From Melampsora larici-populina 98AG31 (taxonomy: Eukaryota > Basidiomycota > Pucciniomycetes > Pucciniales > Melampsoraceae): a stretch of DNA of 64,000 bases. The DNA lies in assembly GCF_000204055.1 (NCBI RefSeq), contig NW_006768770.1, forward strand, positions 2,111,692 to 2,175,691. The letters run 5' to 3'. How positions within the stretch are numbered: the stretch's first letter is position 1; every line of letters starts with the position of its first letter. The position numbers were made by a program, and so were the translations under genes. Shown one piece after another: positions 1-10,025 of the stretch. The notes under the pieces are model-generated. The model was not told where the DNA came from and did no database searches. It saw only the letters and a list, made by a program, of their open reading frames with translations.

Positions 1-3000
1 TCAGTGTTGTCCGCGCTTTGTTGCGTTGACAACTGTCACAGCTGGAAACAAATGTCTTGACATCGGTGGTCAATCCTGGCCAAAAGAACTCTCTGCGAAG
101 CTGCTCGGCGGTTTTAACCGTTCCTAGATGGCCCAAGGTGTCATGTACACGAGAAATGAGGTCACGCCTCAGTTGCTTGATGTTGGGAACAACCAGTCGA
201 CCTTCAAGGTACATGAGTTCGTTGATCATTAGACTGTCTTCCCGGAGTGGTAAGGTCGAGGCCAACTTGGAGCAAAAAGGGTCGTCTTTATAACCAAGGA
301 TTATCATCTGGCGAGTGTTTTCATCTATTTCAGCTTTGATTTCAAGTGCTGCGACTTCTTCTTTTCGTGACAATGCATCGGCGACAGAGTTATCGGGTCC
401 TTTGAGATATTTAAAGTCCAAGTCAAAGTCTGCAAGTGTTTCAAGCCATCTTGCTTGACGCCTACTTAAGTTCCGTTGTTTCAAGATGTGTACCAAGCTA
501 TGATGATCCGACATGATGTTAATTTTCAGTCCTAATAAGAGCAACTTCCACTTTTGTAGCGCATTGATCACCGCTAAGAGTTCTTGTTCATGAACTGGGT
601 AGTTACGTTCTGCCGGCGACATTGTTCGACTTTCGTAGGCAATAGGTAAGGATGTGTCCCAATTCTTGCCTTGAAATAGCGCTGCACCCAGACCGTACCC
701 ACTGGCATCTGAGAAAAGCCACAAAGGGTCTTCCGAGGCGTAGTCTATCTTCTTGAGTACAGGGAGTGTTGTTATCAACCGTTTGATGTTCTCGAAAGCA
801 GCTTCTTCCGTCGTGCCCCACCGGTAATCCGTAGGTCTCTTCTTTGAGCTCGTCAGAGGCGCAAGCGTAGCAACGTATTGACCTAGTCCGTCAACAAACT
901 TCTTTAACCATTGTACCGTACCTAGAAAAGAGTTCAATCCTTTAGCTGATTTAGGACTCTTCCAGGAGGTAATCTTGTTTACTTGGATTGGATCAGGCCT
1001 GATGCCATCTTCACTGATCTCGTGGCCAAGGAAGGATATCTTGCGCCTGAAGAGTTTACTTTTGCGCGCTGAGCAGTATAAGTTGGCTTGTTTGAGACGC
1101 GTCAGTACCTCTCTCAAATGACTTTCATGCTCCTCCACTGAATCCGAAAAAATGACTATGTCATCTATATATACCACACATATCTTTCCAATCAAATCAC
1201 CTAAAGCTTCTTCACACCGTGCCTGATGCGTCGCAGGAGCATTGCACAGTCCCATCGGCATAACCACCCATTCATACATACCCCACGGTGTTTTTACGGC
1301 CGTTAGAGGTATATCCTCCTCCCTCATTCGAGTCTGAAAAAAACTATTAATTTGGTCGACTACAGAGAATATCTTCCCCGTGGCCACTAGCCGCACTGAT
1401 TCGTCAGGATTGGGTAACGGTGAACGATCCTTCACAGTGACTTTGTTAAGTTCACGGTAATCACAGACCCAACGCGGTTCCGCTGTAGGATCCTTCTTTG
1501 GAATGATAAGGGAAGGGGATCCATACTGGCTAGAAGACCGGCGAATACGCCCTGCTCGTAAATGCTGATCAATAAGTCTGCGCCACGCATCGCGGTGTCT
1601 CAACGGGTACCCATATTGTTTACCGTTGATCACTGCGTTTGGGTTTGTTAGGACGATCTTGTGGTGAACTCTTGAGGATTTGTTCTGTTCCGTGGGAGGG
1701 AAAAAGTCTTCCTCCCCTTCCGCGACGGCGGGCAGATCTTCAGGGAATAGACATTTGAACTCTTCAAACATAGTCTGTTCTTTATCAGACAGCGCTCGGG
1801 CACTCTCTACCTTCTTCAAATTTTCAACAACACATGCCAACAACTCTTTCTTTGGAATTTCATCAAAGATGTTCTCAGTAAGTCCTTTCAATCCTTTGTG
1901 TTTCATTTCATTTAATTTCTTGAATTCTCGATCATACAGTAATACCCCGCTCTTACTATGAACGATACAACGTCTATGCACTGAGATGTCAATTTTGTGT
2001 AATTTCAGAAAGGGTGTACCGCAGATCAAATCATAACCACCATTGAGTTTTGCTACCTTGAAGAAATTCGTGCCGAATTGAAGTGAAGGCTCTTTCGAAT
2101 CCAGATTGGCAAAAGTGAAATGAGTAAGTTGTTTCACTGGCGCTTCTGATTCAAGAGCTAAACCCACAGTTACTGGTTTTACCAGAGGTCGTTGCGGTAT
2201 TCGCGCCCTCCGTGCCAAGTGCTCGTCCATCAGATTGGTTTCGCAGGCTGAATCAAATAGAGCCCGGACGGGTAAGCCATTACAAATCAGGTCAACAATG
2301 ATTGAGGGTTCTCTGTTTCCAGGGACACACCTCTCTTGCTTTTCCTCCTCCATGCAGGCTACCAGCACCCGATCCGCTTCGGCATAGCGTTCTAATTCTG
2401 CTGATGAAAGGTCCGGCATTTCTGTGACAGCTGCAAGTCGTGTTATTGGCGCTGGGTTGTTGGCCGGTCGACCAGCTGGTCTTTGAGAGGTCGATCCAGG
2501 TAGAGGCCGTGACTCGATGCGAGTTGGACGAGGTCCAGCATTAAATTGATCGGGTGGCGGCACACTGATGAAGACATTGGAAGTCTCCGTACAGTTTGGT
2601 CTGTTACACTTTGTCTTGCAGCTCAAACATAAGCCAAGGTGTCGCATCCATTGCTTGTAGCGCCACGCGTGCTCAGCACGTTCTTCTGGGCTTCGAACTG
2701 ATGATCTGACTCCATTCGCGACTTGATTCAAAGGTGATCCAGATGTCTGATAGCTTTGAAAAGGGTTCGTATTAGAAGCTCTCGGTCTACCTTCCTTGAT
2801 TTGACCTCCATCTACTAATACTCGCCAGGTTGCTTTTGCACGCGAAACGAAAGTAATCATGTTGAAAGGTTCCTCCATGAGCAATCTATCTTTTCTAACC
2901 GTGCTGTCAAAGATATCAGGCACTCCCCAACAAATATACTGTGCTAGTTCTTTCTGAGTGATGCGTGAAAATCTGGCTATCGTCCGGTGAAGGCCTTGAG

Positions 3001-4333
3001 CTCGTTCGATAAAAGTATCAAAACTTTCAGCCGGTTTGATTTGTAATTTTCGTAGTTGTCGTTCGGTATCAGCCACCCAGTCTTCAGGCAGAGTCCCTAA
3101 AGCAAATAAGTCCATGACCTCAGACCAAAGTTTTCCTTCTAATTCAGGTTTCGCCGATTGGAACCAAGCTGAAGCTTGTTGGTCCACCAAAAGAGATCCC
3201 AGCAATTTCAATCTTTCTTTGTCACTGTTCAAATCTTTGACATCGAAATATTGTTCCACTAGCCACTGCCAATGAAACAGTTCCGTCGGTTTCCCAAAAG
3301 GACCCTTATACTTTGGTACTTCAGCGAGGCGAATTTTGCTGGCAGTCACAGTCGAGCTCGAATCATCGCTATGGCTATCCGAAGACTCGATCCCTTCCTC
3401 TCGACCTTGAACAATGGGTGCAGAAGGAGGTGGTGGCAGTCCCGGCGATCGTGGTGATATCGGAGGAGGTAGTCCAGATGCGACTTGAGGAGCTACCCAA
3501 TGGACCGCTGGCGTCGATTGCACCCAAGGATATGTCCACGGCAAGGCTGTTTGCGGCATTGGCAGAGACTGCCCTGATTCCGAATCGTATGCTGGTGGGG
3601 CTGGCAAAGTTCTAGTAGTAGGACGTGATGAGAAATTGATTGGAGGGGGTATAGTCTGTTCACTGGGTAGTTGTGCTTGGTGAACAACTATCGGGGATGG
3701 GGACACCGGACCGTTTTCCATGTATTGAGCGAACGGATTGTTAGAACGGGAGGATTGTAAACTATTATCCTCAACTGGAGCCTTCCTTTCTTCTCGGTCT
3801 TGAGCCAACTCATGAACAAGTGATTCCAACGCGTCAATCCTCTCACACCGCCTTTCCAAAACCTCGTTACGCTCAGCTGCCTCCTTCAATTGCTGTTTGA
3901 AGTACTCAATTTGATCTTCCTCCGAAATTTTCGTCAACGGAGTCTTGCCCTTCATAGCCGCATTCGACGTTTCCGCCATCATACGGCTGACCGGTACGTG
4001 AGGTGTGTCTAAATAGGCTCCCGGTGGTCTTGGCGTTGACCCAACGTCAGTTAGTTTCCGAGGTGTTGTTTTGTTGTTGAGTAACCTCCCAAAGAAAAAC
4101 TGAACAATTTCTCGATCACTCGGCGTTGAATGCTCGACAGGAATAGTTGCCGTCAATTCACGATACTCGGCAGCTGGAGTTTCTGGGACCTCAGGATACC
4201 AATTGTAACGTGGGGGTTTTGGAGCAGGAGGACTATACAGCGGTGAGATCAAGTTTTCAGTAACTTTTGGTCGTCGAAGAAGTGCTTCGGGATTGTCAGA
4301 GTAGTTAGCCGGCAGGTTTCGTCGATTGGACAT
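1..4333 (-). CDS. Ty3/gypsy retrotransposon Gag-Pol polyprotein (3' part outside window)
   Basis: One frame stays open on the minus strand from the ATG at 4333 to the window edge, 1,444 codons with no stop that I found. The start of the protein (MSNRRNLPAN) is followed by a Gag region with a Glu/Arg-rich coiled-coil-like stretch, a retrotransposon gag domain near 3300-2850, and an atypical zinc knuckle with spaced cysteines (CLSCKTKC) near 2620. The protease motif LFDSACETN is at about 2254. The reverse transcriptase carries VVYIDD at 1176-1160. The RNase H region (FSDASGYGLGAAL) is near 700, and an integrase zinc finger (H...H...CDSC) begins just before the edge. Gag, protease and RT positions share the same phase, so Gag and Pol are fused without a frameshift. 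The intact frame suggests a young, possibly active copy. Order protease-RT-RNaseH-integrase defines Ty3/gypsy. Confidence 0.92.
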   Translation of the reverse strand, partial: MSNRRNLPANYSDNPEALLRRPKVTENLISPLYSPPAPKPPRYNWYPEVPETPAAEYRELTATIPVEHSTPSDREIVQFFFGRLLNNKTTPRKLTDVGSTPRPPGAYLDTPHVPVSRMMAETSNAAMKGKTPLTKISEEDQIEYFKQQLKEAAERNEVLERRCERIDALESLVHELAQDREERKAPVEDNSLQSSRSNNPFAQYMENGPVSPSPIVVHQAQLPSEQTIPPPINFSSRPTTRTLPAPPAYDSESGQSLPMPQTALPWTYPWVQSTPAVHWVAPQVASGLPPPISPRSPGLPPPPSAPIVQGREEGIESSDSHSDDSSSTVTASKIRLAEVPKYKGPFGKPTELFHWQWLVEQYFDVKDLNSDKERLKLLGSLLVDQQASAWFQSAKPELEGKLWSEVMDLFALGTLPEDWVADTERQLRKLQIKPAESFDTFIERAQGLHRTIARFSRITQKELAQYICWGVPDIFDSTVRKDRLLMEEPFNMITFVSRAKATWRVLVDGGQIKEGRPRASNTNPFQSYQTSGSPLNQVANGVRSSVRSPEERAEHAWRYKQWMRHLGLCLSCKTKCNRPNCTETSNVFISVPPPDQFNAGPRPTRIESRPLPGSTSQRPAGRPANNPAPITRLAAVTEMPDLSSAELERYAEADRVLVACMEEEKQERCVPGNREPSIIVDLICNGLPVRALFDSACETNLMDEHLARRARIPQRPLVKPVTVGLALESEAPVKQLTHFTFANLDSKEPSLQFGTNFFKVAKLNGGYDLICGTPFLKLHKIDISVHRRCIVHSKSGVLLYDREFKKLNEMKHKGLKGLTENIFDEIPKKELLACVVENLKKVESARALSDKEQTMFEEFKCLFPEDLPAVAEGEEDFFPPTEQNKSSRVHHKIVLTNPNAVINGKQYGYPLRHRDAWRRLIDQHLRAGRIRRSSSQYGSPSLIIPKKDPTAEPRWVCDYRELNKVTVKDRSPLPNPDESVRLVATGKIFSVVDQINSFFQTRMREEDIPLTAVKTPWGMYEWVVMPMGLCNAPATHQARCEEALGDLIGKICVVYIDDIVIFSDSVEEHESHLREVLTRLKQANLYCSARKSKLFRRKISFLGHEISEDGIRPDPIQVNKITSWKSPKSAKGLNSFLGTVQWLKKFVDGLGQYVATLAPLTSSKKRPTDYRWGTTEEAAFENIKRLITTLPVLKKIDYASEDPLWLFSDASGYGLGAALFQGKNWDTSLPIAYESRTMSPAERNYPVHEQELLAVINALQKWKLLLLGLKINIMSDHHSLVHILKQRNLSRRQARWLETLADFDLDFKYLKGPDNSVADALSRKEEVAALEIKAEIDENTRQMIILGYKDDPFCSKLASTLPLREDSLMINELMYLEGRLVVPNIKQLRRDLISRVHDTLGHLGTVKTAEQLRREFFWPGLTTDVKTFVSSCDSCQRNKARTTL

Positions 4334-4473
4334 TCGAGATCAGAATAGAAAACAGAGTAACGCGAGCAGCAGCAGCAGGACAGAGAGTTCAAAGACTCAG
4401 TCGGAGTGATTAGACAGTAGGGAATCCGAGACTAATAAAGTTTAAGGTTGAAAAAGTTTATAGTTGAAAAAAG
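4334..4473 (-). other. 5' leader of the Ty3/gypsy element
   Basis: The 140 bases between the presumed LTR end and the Gag start codon. I see no obvious primer-binding site complementary to a standard tRNA 3' end right after the LTR. Priming may be unusual (self-priming is known in some fungal chromoviruses), or the LTR end may be misplaced. A short run of GCA/CAG triplets lies near 4357-4380. Confidence 0.45.
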
Positions 4474-4790
4474 TGTAAGGTTCAAGGTAAACCTTCACTG
4501 GGTTTTCGTGGGACAGCTCAGAAGCTCGAAGTCAACTATAAAACGTCTCTATAGAATTCCTAAAACTGGCTCCGAGTGGAGAGTCTCCTCTAATCAGTAA
4601 CAGCTAACACAAAACTAAACACACAAGAAAGATGAATAAGAGAACTAAGAAGATGCGTACCTGGCTCCGAGTGGAGAGTCTCCTAAGGGGAAAGAGACAC
4701 TCTGGAGCCAGGGCAGTAAAACAACTACACTAGACTTCTATAAACCCATACCACGCTGTGTAAGCACTATCTGTAAGGCATACCCTTACA
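4474..4790 (-). repeat. 5' LTR of the Ty3/gypsy element
   Basis: In element orientation the 317-bp segment starts TGTAAGGGTA and ends CCTTACA, giving the short inverted termini typical of LTRs (TG...CA). It lies directly upstream of the Gag leader. It contains a 24-bp direct repeat (4566-4589 and 4661-4684, core GGCTCCGAGTGGAGAG) and an inverted partial copy of its end at 4699-4711. The outer edge at 4790/4791 coincides with an abrupt break in a Harbinger transposase reading frame, which supports this boundary. The partner LTR lies outside the window, so identity between LTRs cannot be judged. Confidence 0.65.
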
Positions 4791-5128
4791 GAAAGTCCAA
4801 GTTGCTTGGTTGCATCGTGTCTCTGAATCCAGTAACAGTTGTGAAGTTGGAGATTGTTGAGAAGTTGTTCAACTATCACTCGATTTACACAATAACATCT
4901 TCAAAAGTGCTCATCAGTATAAGAGTGATTTGTTGCAAAATACTGATTGAAGATGATATTATGAGCAAGATAACAATGTTGAACAATTTGTTGATGGGTA
5001 TTCTTTGGCTTGCACTCTTCTGGATGTTCTTTGTAGTACCAGGCTGCTGCTTGTGCAGCAGCTGCGTCTTCTACAATGTCATCTTCAAAAAGGTTGTCAA
5101 TAAATGCTGCAAGTTGGTCTGGATCCAT
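4791..5128 (-). pseudogene. N-terminal fragment of a PIF/Harbinger transposase, cut by the Ty3 insertion
   Basis: The minus-strand frame begins at the ATG at 5128 (MDPDQLAAFIDNLFEDD) and continues with AAWYYKEHPEECKPKN and FNQYFATNHSYTDEHF. After an in-frame stop it resumes with a frame ending QRHDATKQLGLS. This layout (acidic start, an aromatic YF...F block, then a DAT...LGLS block) matches the N-terminus of Harbinger-type nuclease proteins of rusts as I remember them. The frame stops exactly where the LTR begins, so the retrotransposon inserted into an already decaying transposase. A candidate target-site duplication base run is GAAAG at 4791-4795; the second copy lies beyond the window. 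Confidence 0.6.
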
Positions 5129-6273
5129 GATGAGTATGACTCTGAAAGGAATTGACAATTTGAGATATATGATGAAGTATATGTGTGAAGTCAAGTACAT
5201 ATGTGTTTGAGTATGAGCATACAAAAAGACATCAATCGGGGGATTTGCGTAAATTTAAGTGCTCTTCTGTGCAGACACGCCTTTTTGACCCCCTACATTT
5301 GAAATTTTTTTGGGGGGGTCTGTTTGGGAGCCCACATTTTACGTGCTCCGTTGGAGATGCTCTTAGGATGACACTTCAGTGTTAGTTTGATAAAACAAGT
5401 ATTTATCAAAAATAGGGGATATGTTTTTAGGAACTTTAGTCAAAGATAGTTATTACTATCACAATCTCTGACCTCCTGGGGGGATAGAAGATGAAGATAA
5501 GAAAGAAGAAAGATCTGGCTGAGACGCAAGTTTAATATGAGAAAAAGCTAGGAATGTAAGTTTCTAAAGTATAACTGTAGGCTTGGACAGATGAACAAAA
5601 AAAGGAGGAAACACAAGATTGATCTTTCTAAAACTGGGAATTGTTTGAAAAGGTTGGTTATAATTGTGATGTTATAAAACAATGATGATTCATTCTTTGA
5701 AAGTAACCTTGTATTTTATATGTCTAGTCTTGTAGGTTCAGCGAGTGTTCTTTTCAGAACTTCAGGGTTTGATTATGTCATTAGATGTTGCTGACTAGTC
5801 CAGTTAAACATACTGATGATGGTTGTAGTTAAGGGTTTGCCTGGTCCGGGTTTGTTTGCTTGACCAGACCCTTGGCTTTTAGTTTTTAGTTATTTTGACA
5901 ACTACACTTTTCAGTTTCTTATCTCAATGCTAATAAGTGATGTTTTAAACATGAATTATTTGAGTATGATTTTCTTTTTCAGCTATTTTGTTATATGTTG
6001 GACATCGAGAAAAAATGAAAAAGTTCAAATTTCGGTTTTTAACTGGATCTAAACTCAGCAAAGACTGTATTTTTTGGTTTTCAGTGGTAAGCTTTGAGGT
6101 TTAATCTTCTTTAGGGTAGTAAAAAACTTTATTATTATTTTCCAAAGTCCAACATATAATGAAACAGTAGTAGTATGTTATCTTAAGGTAAAGGGACTTC
6201 CTCAAGTTATACACTCTTGAAATTGAGTGATAGCAATGTAGGTTTTAATTTCATAAGGTTGTTCTCAACATTA
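5129..6273. other. AT-rich interval with one MITE terminus, no gene
   Basis: I see no supported gene. At 5343-5362 lies a terminus reading, on the minus strand, GAGCATCTCCAACGGAGC, a form common at ends of small inverted-repeat transposons. The matching opposite end was not found, so this may be a truncated copy. Near 5990 and 6150 a 13-bp inverted pair (ATATGTTGGAC and its complement) could form a stem. Confidence 0.4.
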
Positions 6274-6461
6274 GTGGTGTACAAACCTACAACCCAACAT
6301 GAAAACCCATGAAAAAAACCCATGAAAACCCAACTTCTTTATGGGTTTTTCTGACGGGTTTTTTTCATGGGTTGCCCTGGAAAGGTTTGAACGCCCCAAC
6401 TCCTAAAACATGTCTTGAGTCACGGGCCACACGCTGCTCTTGTCATCACTTGAGGCCTTAA

Positions 6462-7276
6462 CACTACAAGAAAGATAATATTTTCTGGGCAGAAAATTAA
6501 ATTATTGATACACAAAAATATTGAGAGGCCAGGAGGAGAGCAAAAAATGAATAAAAATATGCATCTTGTTCCCTGCGTTGAGAACTTCACTCTGCATATT
6601 TTTGCGTATTTTTACAGTCCATATTGATAAGTGTACTAACAATAAACCTTCACAATCATCCAATTACAACCTGTAACAAGCACTGAAATTTGGCTCATTG
6701 GTGTTTAGAGAAACTTTTGATTTCTGAAAATACTCATAATTTTTCAATTCCGGTCCAAAACGCTCAATTTGTGGTGCATTGGTAAGCTGGAATTGTCCTC
6801 CAAATAGTTCATAATAGGACCACACAGCATGCTGGTCTGCTAAAAAAGATATCATCTTTTTTATACATTTGTACATACAGATCCATAGAATGATTGTCAT
6901 ACTAGCTACATAGTTCTTGATCCTATGAAAGTTTGAGAGGAAGAGTTCAGCTTTCTAATGCACTTAAAATCGAGTGTTTTGAGGCAGATTTGACAAAGTT
7001 ATAGGTGTTTTCAGAAATCAAAAGTTTCTCTAGACACTAATGAGCCAAATTTCAGTGCTTGTTACAGGTTGTAATTGGATGATTATGAAGGTTTATTGTT
7101 GGTACACTTATCAATACGGACTGTAAAAATATGGAAAAATATGGAGAGTGAAGCTCTCACCGCAGGGAACAAGATGCATATTTTTATTTATTTTTTGCCC
7201 TTCTCCTGGCCTCTCAATATTTTTGTGTATCAATAATTTAATTTTCTGCCCAGAAAATATTATATTTTGTGTAGTG
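6462..7276. mobile_element. Nested foldback MITE with ~270-bp arms, TAA target duplication
   Basis: The arms at about 6462-6735 and 7007-7276 are inverted copies of each other with scattered mismatches. The ends read CACTACA and TGTAGTG. TAA flanks both sides (6459-6461 and 7277-7279), a 3-bp TWA-type duplication as made by PIF/Harbinger transposases. It lies inside the element at 6274-7989, which dates it as the later insertion. A diverged relative lies at 30064-30614. No coding capacity is seen. Confidence 0.85.
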
Positions 7277-7409
7277 TAACTTTACTCCACATCTCTCTTT
7301 TTGCATCCAGCTCAACCATTGCGTTTTTTGTATTGATAAAGGTTTTTCTTGATTTGAATCTCACACTACTCCAAGGAAATTTTAGTTTTGAAAGTTTCAT
7401 CTCTTTTTG

Positions 7410-7680
7410 TTTGAAATAAAACAATATCTTGTGCTTTTTTTGAAATAAAACGATCTCGTTTGCAATTGACTGAAAACAATATCTTTGCTTTAGAAGTATC
7501 ATCTCAAAGTCTTAGAAGCCAACAAAGACAGTTTCTTTTTGAGATGAAACAATATGTTTTTTTATTGAAAACGATGTGTTCATTTCAAAAGTCTCATGTC
7601 AAAGGTCTGAAAGGCAACTCAGATCAGTTTTTGTTTGAAGTAAAACGATACATTGTGCGATCATTTGAAATAAAACGATC
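7410..7680. repeat. Dispersed short repeat TTTGAAATAAAACRAT
   Basis: Copies of TTTGAAATAAAACRAT or near variants occur near 7410, 7440, 7540 (as TTTGAGATGAAACAAT), 7634 and 7664, in the right interior of the foldback element. Spacing is irregular (30-100 bp), so this is not a simple tandem array. It may be an internal transposase-binding repeat or only ancestral duplication. Confidence 0.5.
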
Positions 7681-9093
7681 GCTTTTGAATTCTTCAAATT
7701 GCAAAGGTCGAAACAAACCAAAGAGAGGGAAACTTTTAAATCAGCATACATCAGGTAGACAAGCAGCATATGTTTTTTTGTAAGGATTTGGGTTATTTGG
7801 GTGTGTTGCGTTGTCCAAGAAGGGGTGGGGTTGGTTGAGTCTACATATATCGAACACAACTATCTTTTTCAACAAACAGGTGGTGAGATCTAGACGATTT
7901 CAACCCATGTGAAAAAACCCATGAAGAAGTTGGGTTTTCATGGGTTTTTTTCATGGGTTTTCATGTTGGGTTGTAGGTTTGTACACCACTAATGGTTCAA
8001 CCATTTGTTTTGTATTTTTGTCAACTTGATAGAGGTTCTGCTCCGCAGAACCCCTTACATTTGACAGCCCTTCTACCACTCTGACTCAACAAATCAACTC
8101 CCACACCTCACCTTCTGATTTCAATGTTCAAACTCAACTATCATTCACTCAACATCAATTGGTAGACCTCAGTCTGACTCACAGCCTCCCAAGCCTCAAG
8201 CTAAATGGACCAAAGCCAAAACACAAACTTTACTCAACTCCCTTCTAGACAGAAGTCACGACAACAATAGATAAACCAACCCTTTTGCAAGTTGTTTAGA
8301 CCAAAGCCCTCAAACATCTGAATGAGACATTTGAGATTGAACATGATGTTGCACAAGCAAAGGATCCAGTAAGTACTACCACTTCCTTCTTCCTAATTCA
8401 CTTTTCACAGTGACTCACAACTGTACATCATCTGATTGATGTTTCATCCTTCTGTACAGCTCAAGCAACATCACGGTCTTTTGTGCAATCTTAAGGAAGG
8501 ATCAGGATTGGGCTGAGATAACAGCCAACAGACAGTCATAGGCAATGAAGAGGGTGTCACAGTAAGACAAAGGATCATGGGTTTCATTGCTACATGCCCA
8601 TATATATGCTTCTATGTTGGACTCTGGTTCCTGGTACTAATTGAACAGGCAACAGTAACCAAAAGGAAAGTGTAATCATACACTCATGGCCTCAGAGAAG
8701 GCACTCGACAATGACAACAACAATGAGCCTATCGATGGAGGTGAGAAAGGAAAAAAGTAAGTTCTTGAATTGGCCAGTATGTGTATTTATTTTCATTCTA
8801 AACATTGAAATGTCCTCTTTTGTTCACTTATTCTGTTATTATCCTATCACAGATGCCTTGTCTTATGCACACACTGCACTCCCACCAAGACCTACTGATC
8901 CTCCCATTTCTTCAAACTCACCATCTTTAGGTAAGCCAGATCCTTCATCTGTGAGAAAGCCCTTCACTCCAGCTGCTACCATCCCCAAATCCACCAATGT
9001 GTACTCTTTCAAGCCAAGGGCAGCTTATAAACCTCCAGTCAACCTTGCAAGCTCACTCAAGCTTGTCACAGAAAACTCAACCCTCAAGGCTTA

Positions 9094-10025
9094 GAGCATC
9101 CACTATTGTTGCTGTAAACGGCCTTGGTACTGTAGATTTGACTGAAGTTTACAGTACCAAGCCTCAAAATTCCCAATTGTGTACAAAGTACACATTGGTA
9201 CGTACTGATTCAGTAAAGAATTGGTAGAGGTCCAGTAAATCTACAGGACCTATACCAAATTGGTATCTGCAAAATCTACCAAACCTACTGAGCCAAATCC
9301 ATCTCCACCTTTCCCAAAACCGTACTACGCTGCATACATCTTTCCTTCCTCTTTTCATCACCTTTGATTTTGCTTATCCCGTTCATCAATTCAAACTTCA
9401 AATGTTTCCATCTGCATCTCCTCAATCATATCAAAATGAATTCAACTACAATGAACCCATCAGACTCAAACCAACATCAAATAAAAACACATCAACTAGT
9501 CCAAAAACCAAGTCCACCAATAACAAAACCATTCCACATCCTCTTTCATTGTGTACCTATCTCATCTCAGCTCATCTCAGTACTGTCTGCCAGTTTTACC
9601 ATGTTTTACTCTTGTGATGGCCTTCAAATCACTCGCTCTCAAATTGATTGTTCTCAAGTCGATTGTTTTCAGATCAATTGTTTTCAATTCTTTTTTTTCA
9701 AGCCATTTTTTTCAACATGATTGTTTCTTCAAATGATTGTTTTTTAATTAATTGCTTTCAAAATGATGGTTCTTAAATTTTTTTCTCTCAAACTTCAACA
9801 ATTCTTGAGCAAAGATAAAAAGTCAACTTGATGCTTTGAGATTTGCAGCTTCTTTTGCAGAATGCACAATAGTGGGCCAGGGACTTTTCTGTACGGTACG
9901 TACCGTACAGAATGAGTATTCAGAGACAATAGTGGATATCCATGTTTCTGTACGTGATTTTACAGTACATTGAAATCTGTACAGTAAAATTTACAGTAAT
10001 TTTACCGCAACAATAGTGGATGCTC
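9094..10025. mobile_element. 932-bp inverted-repeat element inserted in the Myb/SANT gene
   Basis: The left end GAGCATCCACTATTGTTGC and the right end are inverted copies over about 25 bp with one mismatch. TA flanks both ends (9092-9093, 10026-10027). Removing the element rejoins the two halves of the Harbinger Myb/SANT frame, which independently supports the borders. The right third is built of repeated pieces: CAATAGTGG recurs at about 9868, 9928 and 10011, and the interior has a 26-bp perfect palindrome. The same GAGCATCCA terminus occurs in a diverged repeat near 60030 and 60493. No transposase is visible. Confidence 0.8.
9887..9912. repeat. 26-bp perfect palindrome
   Basis: The half site TTCTGTACGGTAC is followed directly by its reverse complement, with no spacer. 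Related GTAC-containing pieces (CTGTACGTG, TCTGTACAG) lie within the next 80 bases. It is inside the element at 9094-10025 and could form a cruciform or be a dimer-binding site. Confidence 0.9.

Larger units (their letters stand above)
6274..7989. mobile_element. Foldback DNA transposon with 66-bp perfect terminal inverted repeats
   Basis: The left end begins GTGGTGTACAAACCTACAAC and the right end is its exact reverse complement; the match continues for 66 bases without a mismatch. Both ends are flanked by TA (6272-6273 and 7990-7991), as in Tc1/mariner-type insertion, although the flanking palindrome ATTA/TAAT makes the target-site length ambiguous. Inside the repeats the motif ACCCATGAAAA recurs. 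No transposase frame is visible, so the element is non-autonomous. A second foldback element sits inside it at 6462-7276. The perfect termini suggest a recent copy. Confidence 0.85.

Noticed and set aside
1680..1961. 93-codon plus-strand frame in the Ty3 element
   Set aside because: Antisense shadow of the intact gag-pol frame.
4802..5155. 117-codon plus-strand frame
   Set aside because: It is the antisense of the Harbinger transposase fragment, whose frame has clear family features.
5343..5362. A complete MITE at the GAGCATCTCCAACGG terminus
   Set aside because: Only one end is visible; without an opposite end or duplication I list it only as a terminus.
7926..7990. CRISPR-like short repeats (ACCCATGAAAA)
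   Set aside because: They belong to inverted terminal repeats of a foldback transposon in a eukaryotic genome; no spacer pattern.
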